Source of the DNA: Solenopsis invicta
Lineage: Eukaryota > Arthropoda > Insecta > Hymenoptera > Formicidae
NCBI RefSeq assembly: GCF_016802725.1
Contig: NC_052667.1
Span: 19,812,846-19,876,845, forward strand
DNA: 64,000 nucleotides
Direction: 5' to 3'
Of the stretch, positions 23,876-36,164 are shown piece by piece. The notes below the pieces were generated by a model, which worked only from the letters and a program-made list of their open reading frames with translations, made no database searches and was not told the origin of the DNA. A program made the translations under genes and the position numbers. Each line of letters starts with the position of its first letter. Position 1 is the stretch's first letter.

Positions 23876-26800
23876 GTAAAAGAAACACGAACGTCCATTG
23901 TCAATTTCATTTACTGTGTCAATTATATCCATTTTTGTTTTAGTAAATTTCCCGATGGCAAAAATCTCGGGAACCAACAAAGCTGTCAGGATATTGATGC
24001 GTCACTACCGGTCGTCATCATAACCCATGGCTTCACCAGTTCCGCAAACGAAGATTCATTTCAAAAACTGGCCAAGGCATTTGTAGAGGTAGATATCATG
24101 CATTCGCAAACAAATAATTGAAGGAGAAAATACGAAGCACCAACACCAGTACAAAAATGTCGATTCAATTTAAAGTCCTACGAAATCCGGTAACGCGAAT
24201 ACTATGAAAAATGCGACGAAGAATACGATCAAGAATTTAAAGGAGTATTCTAGAAAAAAAATTTGCCTATTATAGAAAAAATTTCGTAGGTTGGTGGGTT
24301 CGCACCAAAATATGTATGCCTGATGATTACCTAAGACAGCTTACCCCAGGGCCTAAGGACCTAAGCAGAATAGTTGATTTATAATTTTAAGACAATTTTT
24401 TTACTTAAATCTTTGTCTTTAGTAACGTACAATAACTGTCTTGCGTCTCAAGTCTTAAGTTAAGAACAGAATCTCTTGTTAATTTATGACTTGAACACAA
24501 GACAATTATTGTGCGTTAATAAAGACAAAGACTTAAGTCATAAAACTTGTCTTAAAATTATAAGTCAACCATTTTGCTCAGGTTTTATTCTGTTCATTCT
24601 CAGACAACACGAAGTCTAAAATCAGATCATAAGACGTTTTTAAGACTATTTCCAAAATTGTGTCTTAAAGTCGTTTTTTAGACGACTGAAGAATGTTTTA
24701 TGATTCGATTTTAAACTTCATGTTGTTTGGGTTCGAATATATAGTGCTGGATAGCCTTTACTATCCTGATGTCCACAGAATTGAAATCGCTCAAACAACA
24801 TTGTCAGGGAACCATGACTCGCTAGTGCGTTTCCCTCTTAAATATAATGCACAAAGAAAAGCACGGGCAATACGAGCACGATTATAATAACTTTAACTCT
24901 TTAAAATAAAAGTGATTTCTAGAAGCATTTGTAACAAAAAACACAAGAAAAGTAATTAGAAAATGCTCCAATCAATAGATATAAAAAAACTAAACAGGTA
25001 CCAAGTACTGCATTACAAGTACTGCAAACATAGAGGTTTTCCGCCCTTCCTACGCGGAAGGACGCAATCCGAAAAGTGTGACCTAATCCAATCAAAAATT
25101 TTGTTGCAATTAACCATCTTTCATTTGATCAGTTTGCCATTTTAGACTGAGAATGTGATCAATATCAACGTACATAATCGTAAAAAAAATTTGGGTTGAG
25201 TTAGGTTTTTTGCAAGATAGTGTGTATTGAAAGTCATAAACAGAAATCTTTGCTTTACTAAATTGATAAATTTACTTTATATATACTAAAAATAATAGAT
25301 ACCAAAAATTGCTTTGAAAATAATTCTCTGTTTTAAAAATGCAAATCCAGTATTTTAAAAACACATTATTTCTTATACATTCAATATTTGTGTTTTTAAA
25401 ACTAACTTAACCCTCAGCTGACACACTGGGTGTCGTATACCCGGGCTACAAAAATGCTTGACATTCATAAATCGTTCGCTCCTTCTCTTCCGAATATTTC
25501 GAATATATTCAACTTCTCGATTTTTGCGTCTATTTAGTCTTTTTCTTGACCTTTTGGCATATTGATTAGAAAAAAAGTTGTTCAAACTCTATGTATTAGG
25601 TATCGACAAATACGCAATTGAAAATGATTGGGTGACGTACACCCATGTGTGGCAAAATATCGAATCCAATATAGTGTGTTAGCTGAGGGTTAATAATGTT
25701 TATTTTGTTATCTGTCGGTTGGAAAATCTTTTTTCAATTTTTCCCGTTATCTTCGGTAAAAATGCTTTAGAAAATCATTTTTATTTTGACGGGACAAAAT
25801 TATTGTAATTGCTCCACAATATGGAATAAGGAACAGTTCAATAACGTTAAATAAAAAAAGACATAAATTGTTCTCTTTTCAACATATTGAACTGTTACTT
25901 AAGTCCTGGTTTCCTATTTTCGGTTTCGTTCATTGTGTTTGGAGCTTTCACGACCCTGCGACTAGTGCAATGAAGACATTGTCCCCCTGCCTGATTGCCC
26001 GCATATGTTAGTAAACAACATACTTGTGAGATTGATCAAGGACAGTTAGTTAGAATTGTTGGCAAAGGAGAATGGTCATCCGTCTCTGGTGCTTGAATAA
26101 CAGGGCTTTGATATTTCTATTAACCATCATCTTTGAATCCGTGCTTCATATGTGGTCACTGCATAGATATAGACAATTCCCGCATTCAGGCATCGAATCC
26201 GCGTATCTAATCTTCTCAGAGCAAAATGCGACTGTCAGCCAATTTGTCCGTTCTCGGAATCAGAAACTCGAAATGAATTGTGAAGCTCAGGTTTGAGGCC
26301 ATCCAAGATAAGGTCCAGATATTTTTATCTAAGACTCTACCTTCATGTGGGCAAATTTCAACAAAAATATGGGTTTGTTGTGAACGAATATTGTCGTTTT
26401 CTGGTGCACTATCTCCAGAACCATACCGCGTTAAGCGCGCACAACACCGCTACTGTCGATAGCTACAGTCTCCTGCAACTTTGTCCTGTGGCTAATGTGT
26501 CTGCATAGCAGATCATAGTGCAGTGTGAGGACAGGACAGTGCAAAGAAGTCTGTCGTAATCGAAATTTCATATCAGGTCCCAACATCAACCTCTGCAGAA
26601 ATGATATTTTTTCACAAACCGTTTTTACAAAGAAATAATATAGAAGCAGCAGAAAAATATTTTTGTTTGGAATAGCTTTATGTGATTTTTCACGCTTGTC
26701 TTGACCAAAGTATTTTTTGAAAGCGAGTCCCCAAAATTGAACTCCGGATTAAAAGAAAATAAAACAATTTTAAGTTTCACTAAAATTTAATTAAATTCAA

Positions 26801-29800
26801 AATTTGAATTTGTATAACTATTTTGATACTAAAATTATATTAAAATTTTTTCAAAATTTGTCTACTGGTTTCTCTGCAATTTCATAATATATTTTTGCGC
26901 CGTTTTTACGTAAAATGGATCATTTCTGGAACAAATAGCGGAGAAATGTTTGCAAAACATTTGCAGAAAAATACTTTTGTTTAGAGTACTTTTTCTATTC
27001 TGTGATTTTTTAATAATGAGGAATACAGAACTTTTGTGTTCACCTAGTGACAGTGCCACGTATTGCTCGAAAACATTCTGTTTTTTTTACATTTCTCTAC
27101 AAATAGATTTTGTAAGAAAAATGCGACAAAATTTCTTCTAAAAAATCTCTGCAATTCTTCTTTTTTTTCTTTTGTAATTGCATAATAAAATTTGCCAATC
27201 TTAATTTTTTTTGTGTATAAGTTCTGCAGCAAAAATATCGAAAAATTTCGCAACAGTATTCCGTACAAATTCTCCGATAATTTGTTTGAATTTTTTTGTA
27301 GTTTTGTTTTTAGTTTTTCTTCAATTTGTCTCAATACAGATTTTATAGAAAAAATGCATTGAAAATGTGATGGAATGTCTCTTCCAATTTTTGTACAATA
27401 TTGCCTGTAAAATTTGTATTTTCTCTGCAATTTTATCTGCAGTTCCTTGTTGAATTTTTTACTTAAAAAAGAAAGTTTAACAAGTGTACTGAAAAAAAAA
27501 TTTCTATTTTTTAGTAATACCGTCTTGATTCTAAACGATTTGCCTCTTATATCCGAAATCTCGAAAAGATACTCTAAAATGTAGAGAAACATCAAATAAG
27601 CATGAGAGGCTAGATTTAAAACAATCCTCTTAATGCTAAAAAAAATTTCCTCTTTTAGCAAATAACGTGCAATAAAAAAAATATTTTTTTTTAGTTTTTT
27701 AACACATTTTATTATTTTTATAGCTTAATTTGTGTTGACTGTTTCGCACATAAGATTCCTATTTCACTAATTACAATTACGCATTATTTTAATAATTTTT
27801 AAAAAACGCATCGGCGCCGGCGGGATTTGAACCTGAGATTTCAGAACAGTAATCTAATACGCTAACACTGACAATGAGCTAATCGTTTATTTGTGATATC
27901 TTTAATTAAATGTTATATTTAAGGTAAAGCTGATTTGAATAGGAAGGTACTTGCGTCTTGAGTACCGCCCGAACACTCTCACTCATTCTTTAATTTTAGC
28001 CTTAGATGTTTTTAATATAAAATAAACTATATGTAAATGGCAAATATTAAGAATACCCCCACCACCTTCGATTTTGATGAAATTAAACTTATTCGACGCG
28101 TTTCCACATGAAACGAACGAATCTGGCAGAAAAAAGTGTCGCTTTGCCCCGCGAATCGAGATATCAAGCACTAAAGTTGATGTCTATTGAGCTTAGGATA
28201 TCTGTCATCTCGGCGTAATGTAACGAAGTAATGTGCACATCGCGAACCAATAAATCTTCTTGTAACAAATAAGCGTGCCGCGAATATCTTGCATATCCTC
28301 TTATTTTAAGAGACTATTTCAATTACTATAGTCGAATTTCCTATAGAGGAATTTACTTTCGGATTTTACTCATAATTCGTATGTTCACTTTTTCATAGAT
28401 GATTACGTTTTATAGAATATGTTGCATATAAGATTTTCTTGCTTAGAGGAAATGTTAAGAGGAATTCTTCACTTATAAGTAGAATATTTTGTTTGGGTGA
28501 TAAAATTTAAAAAAAAATCTGAAACTTTGTATAAGTTTAGAGTAGATGGAATTAATCACAAAACAATTTTTTTAGCTGCTGATTTTTGGTTTTCGGGATG
28601 CAGCATCCTCTTGAATAAAATCGGTGTTTACGTTTTTAAGCGATTATCATTGAAACAATGAGAAATATAAAAAAATATTTCTAGCAAAAGTTTTATGGTT
28701 TTGAAAGCTCTTTATAATAGTATAATCAGATTTTTTAAAAATGTTATTATAAATTTTTTAAAATACCCCTACTACTTTTTTTTTTATTATTTAAATTGTT
28801 CTTGCTTTAATATTTAATATTTTATTTTAGGCTTTTATACGTTGTGCATGGTGCAAAAATTACTTCTGTTTTGAACACTTCTTTGAACAATACCATTATT
28901 GTAATAATTATATAGAATAAATAATATCTTATTTTTGTAAAAGTAAAATATTAAAGCAAAAACAATTTAAATATTTAAAAAAAGATAAGTGGTGGAGGTA
29001 TTTTAAAAAATTTAACATTTAAAAAAAATCTGATCATGCCATTATTAAAAGCTTTCGAAACCATAAAACTTTTGCTGGAAACGATTTTATATTTCTTATT
29101 GTTTTGACAATATTCGTTTGAAAACGTAAACACCGATTTTATTTAAGGGGATGCTGCACCTCTAAAACCAAATATCAGTAGCTAAAAAAAATTGTTTTGT
29201 AATTAGGTTCATCTTCTCTAAATTTATACAAAGTTTTTTATTTTTTTTTATTTTACACTTGCCAAATTTTCCTTGTAAGATAATTTACGGACTTTCAATA
29301 ATATTTTTTCAACCGCTTTTGTAAAGAAAATGATATAGAAACAGTAGAAAATATTTTTGCCTGAAAATTGACTTGTGAAAATATTTTTGCCTGAAATTGC
29401 AAGAATTCTGAAAAATATTGTCGAGACAATTCTAAAATACCTTGTTTATTCAAAAAAAGGAATACTATTACTATTTTAAGGAATATTTATTTTTAATATT
29501 TATCCAGCATTAATTTAGTATTTATTTTACATTAATTATTTGGAATAACAGTTACCTAAGTAACAAATATATTTTTATATTTAATTTTATTATTATCATA
29601 TTAATTTTTTCTAGTTGTATTCTCTCTATTTGAAAAAATAACGGAATAGTTATTCAAGATAGTATTCCGTATTTGTAAAAATCATTTAAAAAAAACTTAT
29701 TTTATATACGTAAATTATTATACTAAATTTGTAATATGTTTATATGAATAATATGCTTTAATTATATATGTTTTATAATTTCGATAACATATATTGACCT

Positions 29801-32800
29801 GATCTATCAGTGATACGATATATCTATCAGTGATACGATATATGTATATGATGCATTGCAACCAAGTGATAACAGATCATCACTTACCCGCAGCACGTAA
29901 TATTGCAACAATATTGCGACAATATTACAATATCGCAGTAATATTACAGCGATATTGTAATATTGCAGCAATATTGTTGTTAGATTGCAATATTACGTGC
30001 TGTACGGATAGGTACCAGTTTGTAAAAGTCGCAAAAGTTAAGCAAAGTTGATAGCGGTTTAACCGCTTGGGTAACCGCTTGGAAATTTTCAAAAATGAAG
30101 TTTTCTACAAGATTAAATAAAGCTCTCTGTAAACTTTAATAAAACTCTCACGGAGTTCTTAAAAGCGAACATAGGAGTTTCCGCGAAGTTTAGAAAACTT
30201 CCCGGGAACTATTTTAAAGCTTGCAGGGAGTTTAAAAAAATTGATTTTTGAGCTTTCTGCGAGCTCAAGTAAAGTTCCTGCGAATTTAAATGAAGCTCTT
30301 AAGAAGCTCCCAAAAATGGATGTAGAAGCTCCTGGAGTGCTCTGTGCGAATTCTTTTAAAGTTAAAAGAAGAAGCTTAAAAAAATTTTATGAGTTCGCCG
30401 AGGATTTTTCGTGCTGTGTCCGAAGAATCGCGAATATTTTGCTATTCCAAAAAAATCTCTGAAACCTTGCAGATATTTCGAAACCTTTCTGGAATATTTT
30501 ATTTTTCCAGGTGAAATATTTTTGAAACAGCTCTAAAATATTTTAATGCTGTATGGGAATATAATGACATCTAAAATGACAAAGAAACATTGAAACACAT
30601 TATATTGTAATGTTGCTGCAATATTTCTACAGGCGGACATGTAATTATTGCTGTGATGTTGCAGCAATATTGCAGCAACTTTTCATAACGTTTTTGCAAT
30701 GTCACAATATTATGTTGTAATATTTTTACAAGTTACTGTTGCAATCTTTCTATGTTATATGAAAAAATAATTTTCTGTTTTTACAGAAAGGTCATACGGC
30801 ATTTATAATGGATTGGTCTGCAGCAGCTTGCAGTTCTCTAACGCCGAGACAGTATTCTATAGCGGTAGAAAACACTCGCAAGATAGGTCCACTTATAGCA
30901 AAGTATAACTACTTAAAAAAAAATTAATGTACAATATTAAATAGAAAAATTATTAATAATTACTTAATATATATTAAGAATAAAATCAACAATTCCCTTT
31001 AATATCAATCATAACAGTACCAGAATATCAATGAATATAATTTCACACTCAACATTAAAAAAAAATGCTGTAATATGATTTAAAACGTTTATTCAAGTAA
31101 ACGTCGAATAATGGGTTGCTACTAATATATGCAGTAAATTCAACTACTTTATTTATTAAACTATATTTGTGTCCTTACTATTAACTCTTTGTTTCATTAA
31201 TAATATTATTAAATTAAGAAACTATTTCTCCAATTAAATTAATATTGTTGATTCAACAGCATTTTCTTCTTAATTAAATATGTTGTAATTTTTATATATT
31301 ATGTTCAATATGTGTTTTATTATATTTATTGTTGATACAGGCGAAAATATTTCTCTGTTATTTTTTTACAAATATTTATGCAATTTCTTTGCACATTTAT
31401 TCTCTATTTGTCTTAAAAACGAGTCATTTTATGCAAAGAAATTGTGTAAGAATTGATGAAAGTGTTGAGAAATTAGCAAACAAATTTCAGCGGAATTTTA
31501 GCACAATTTTAGTAAAAAAGTAGTCGTAAACATCAAAATTTATTTTAATTCAATTAAATTTTAATAAAATTTAAAATTATCTTATTTCCTTTTAAGTCAA
31601 AGTCAAATTTTGCGAACTCACTTTTAAAAATACTCTTGTCAAGACAAAAGTGAAAAATCACATAATGCTGTATCTTTTATTCTACTCTGTGATTTTTTAT
31701 TTTACAAGAAATACAAAACTCCCGCGTTCATTTAGTGCAATGTCGTGTACTGCTCGAAAATTTTCTTGTCTTTTGAATATATGTTCTGGTTTACTCCTTG
31801 CTTTATCTGCAATTTTTTTACACTTTCTCCGTTGTTTTTTTATCAGTTATCTTTAGTTTAGTTTCTGTTCAATGTCTCGGCACAGCAAATATGCAGCGCA
31901 AAAGCAAAGAAATTTCAGACAAAAAATATTTTGTATTTTGAAAATATTTTCCTAGTTTCTCCGCAATTTCTTTATAATTTCTCTATCAATTGTCTTCAGT
32001 TTTTCTTATATTTCTCTACAAGTGAGTTTTGTAAAGAAAATGTAAGGGAATTGTTGTTACATATCTCTGCAGTTTCTCTTTTTTTTTGCATTTATTCTGT
32101 GATTGCTTTCAAAATTCACCATTACTTTTTTTTCATTTTTTTTTGCAGATAGATCTTGCTGAAAAAATACCGAAAAGTTTCTTAAAAGTAGCTGCAAATT
32201 CTTCAAAATTTGTCTAAGTTTCTCTGTAGTTTTGTTTTTAATTTTTCTCCAATTTCTCTAAAACTGGATTTTTTTATTTAGAAAAAAAATGCATAGAAAT
32301 TTCTCTTCCAATTGTTCTACAGTATTGTCTGTAAATATGTATTCAGTTTCTCTGTAATTTTGTCTGCAATTTCTCGTCAGTATGTTTGTTAATATATTAT
32401 ATTTCAACAAACTTCTCTGATATTTCATAAATTTTCTGATTTCATAAATTTTTATAGTGAAATAGTATAGAAATAGCTCAGAAATATTGTTGTTTGGGGT
32501 GCAAGGTTTCATTATTTTGGATTTTTGTCTTATTTTGTTATCCAAAGTCATTCTTTAAATTTTCACATAAATTTTCTCTAAACATTCCATATAATGCAAA
32601 AGAAATGCAAAATATAGTATTCAATCAAAAATATATTTATATTATGTACCGAAAACACGACGTCCATATATTTAATCGTATGTTTCACATTATATTTAAT
32701 CAAATTTTCTCTTGGCAGCTATACCATTGACATGATCAACACCTGTAAAACTCCATTGGAAAACATGAAGTTTGTCGGTCACAGTCTTGGCTCACACGTA

Positions 32801-35800
32801 TGTGGTTTCGCCGCAAAACAAATCAAGAGATTAACAAATAAAACTGTGCCGACAATTTTGTGCCTCGATCCTGCTGATCCTGACTTCGGTCGCAATACGT
32901 GCGAGGACAGAGTCTGCAGAGAGGACACCAATCGTATGGTAGTTTTTAAAACATCGATGCTCGGGATATCGGATCCTATAGGTCACCTCAATCTACAGTT
33001 CGGTAATGGATTGAAGCAACCGGCATGTAAGAGATCAATAGCATATACTTATTCCGTATAACAAGATATTAAATATCGCTGAAGAAGCAGAAAAGTAATG
33101 ACAGAAAGTTACAAATAAAACAAATTCACATTTTAGGCTGGTTTTGGGACGTATCTTGCCATCACACCGAATCTATCACATATGCAACCGATATGGTGGA
33201 TGAAAAGTGTCTACGCCTTGCTGTTCCTTTCGAGTAAGTTAAACTCTCTTTTTTCAGTATACTTCAGCTTAATTTGATTCAAATTTCACGAGTTCAGATA
33301 ACATTTCATGTAAAAGTAAAGCAGTGCAATCCATTTGTTAGCACCTATGAGTTATGTTGCTATGATGATGACAGAATTATTTGACGTATTAAACTTTGGC
33401 TTGCATGTTGCTGAAATAATATTTTCTACTTCTGATATTGAACAAATAAGCAAAAATGCAATTTTGACGATATTACTATAATCATAAATTTTTTACCATT
33501 GTTTCCGCAAAGTGGTTGTAGAGTTGCTGCAGTTTGCGTATTTTTTTTTGCTTCCAATATTACATTAAATGAGAACTTATCGTGTTGTCAACTTACTTAC
33601 AAAATTTTTTAACAATTTATCATCAAAATGTTAAACTAACGTTTTCCTTTTTTACACACAAATTATACATGAATTATAAAATATATGTATTACAAGATGT
33701 TCGTCAACAGGTGAGAGACAATTAAAGAAGTGCTTCTATATAAATGATAAAATAAAATGAAAATAATAAAATAACAAAAGAAAAACAAGAATAACAAAAT
33801 TACGATTGAGGCTTCGTTTTTTAATTGTAAATGTTTAAATTTTGGATTAAAAGAAAAGAAACGTCGTATTTTCACACAATATGATTTTGGTGTGTCTTAA
33901 TAGAAAGAAACTTTAAAATAACTTAAATGCATGCTTTTGTGACAGCTGTAACTTCTCAACATCGATGAGTGTGTAGAAATCGAACATAGAAGCATTTGTG
34001 TTCCAATAACTAATATTAAACTCTTTAAAATGTCACAAGTAAATAATCAGTGCACAAAATTTCTTTTTACTTAAATTACAAATTTTTATTTTAAACTCAT
34101 GAGTATTTCAGCTTTGCATTGATCTATCTTTAGTAAATAAAAACCGTATTATTATAACGACTTTACAGCGAGAAGTGGTTAAAGTTGTATCCATATTGTC
34201 TGTTGCACTGTATACAATCAATTTAAACGATAAGAAATTTTCCCTGTAAAATTGCCTAAATGAACAAAGTAAAGGAAACTTTAACGGAATAATGCCAAGA
34301 ACTAATGAATAATATGGGTGTTAATCCATTGAGACAATACCAGATCTTATCTTTTTTTAACCATCTGGAGAAAAATTGCAACTTTGACAGGATGTTTTAT
34401 TACACATGGCACTAGACACTACACGCTAAACACTTTTTCAGATTACTATTAGTTCTTATTCTTACAAAATTTCTTTAATAGTAAAACGTTCATTCCTTTG
34501 AAGGATTGTAAAAACCACTTTTAAACATTTTTGCTAAGAGAACATTCGAATTCTATGCACGAGAAATTATGCAGTTGCTCGAAATTTAAGATGGCAAATG
34601 ATTATAGAAAACAATTATTGTTATATCATTGATTAAAGCGGTTTCTAAATATGAATAAATATGATCCAATTTTAAGTTAAGAATATGAAATTAATATTAA
34701 AAGATACGACTTTTCCTCTAACTCAATTCATGTAAAAAAAGTGCCTAAAACAAATGTATATTTAGACATTAGAGGAAAGGAGGGAGTTGTGGAATATGTT
34801 GGCTGTTTTGTTATATGACAATAACTCATTATCAGTAAACATTAACGCAATACAATTCTAACCAATTTAATAACCATAGAGATCTACTAATCACCCTATA
34901 GGTAGAAATTCATCGGGTATATTGGACGAACGTAATTCACAATTTACTGAAGAGAGGAAAAAAGGATGCTTTCGTGGAATAGCAGGGGAATTGTGAAATA
35001 CTAACAGCTAATAAAAGACACTTTTATTTATAAAAGAACAAATCAATGCTATTAAAATATAATTTTATTTAACAAAAATTTTTTTAATTCTTCTATCTTA
35101 AAAAATTGTTTTAATAAAACTTGAAACTTTTTATAATAATTTTTTTTTGCTTTTAATAAACATTATGTAACGTCTACAATGAGATTGTAAAGTCGCAAGA
35201 AAAATGGATATGGTGGACGACTGTCTTGCAGGAAAAAAGAACTTAATTTTCCTCACTTAGTTTGGATAGTTTATTTCAAGTACAATGTACCGTTCACGCG
35301 CGTTTTTATTTCGCCGAGTTCGCGGCTTGGACTCTTATTCCTTTCAAACACTAACGCGTGTCTCGGGCGATTCGGGAGTCTCGACGCGTCTAGGGGTAAC
35401 GATCCTGGGTTTAAGAACCGTCGCCTGGGAATCGCTACCCTGAGTCTCGACTCCTGGTTCGCCTTGGGAAAGGGCTCGACTTCGCGCACTCGTCCGATAC
35501 TTCTTCGATTTACGCACTCTAGCACTCGGGCTGCTGGGACAGGCAAAAGAGCCTTCAAGAGCCTTCAGGGTTTCGTCCACCGAATATACGTATATCCGCG
35601 GAGGTCTTCGCGCTCGTCCGGATTCGCGGTGACGATTCGCGCCCTTGTCCGGATTGGCCGCTTAGATCCTTAATTTTTGTGACCGCGACGAATCCGCGTA
35701 AAGCGATTAGATCAATCGTCGACCAAAGAATAGGCTTCGATGCTGGTCACCGATATCGCTTCAGCTATCGCCGTTTCCGGCTCAAGATCTTTGCGATTTC

Positions 35801-35975
35801 AACCCGCGTTCGACAGGATAATTGTTTCCTGATGGCACGCGGTTCCGCGTCTTCAAAGCCGCGACGCCGCGGCGTCGTGCAAGATGTCCCATATGCAACC
35901 GCGGTCCATTTCAATTCGGCGAGTTCGGAAATTTTCATAATTATGTGTCGGTACGCTTTGTCGTGCACGACGTGT

Positions 35976-36019
<44 letters not shown>

Positions 36020-36128
36020 CGCGTGCGCGTGCGTGTGCGTGTGTGTGCGTGCGTGTGCGTGTGCGTGTGCGTGCGTGCGTGCGTGCGTGTGTGTGTGCGT
36101 GCGTGCGTGCGTGTGTGTGTGTGCGTGC

Positions 36129-36164
<36 letters not shown>

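Larger units (their letters stand above)
24089..30786 (+). other. PLA1 copy 2, intron 2
   Basis: Aligns with copy 1 intron 61-7034. Private to this copy are a palindrome at 24352-24585, a large insertion at about 27467-29275 and a palindrome at 29884-30005. The TTAA MITE (25407-25693) and the short palindrome (24601-24730) are shared. The mariner and foldback of copy 1 are missing. Confidence 0.75.

Noticed and set aside
27044..27661. 205-codon minus-strand frame rich in Phe, Lys and Ile
   Set aside because: AT-rich sequence spanning shared intron and private insertion; the corresponding frame is not kept in copy 1.
27809..27893. A functional tRNA gene
   Set aside because: Promoter-like boxes are present, but the acceptor and T stems do not pair, so it is listed only as a tRNA-like fossil.
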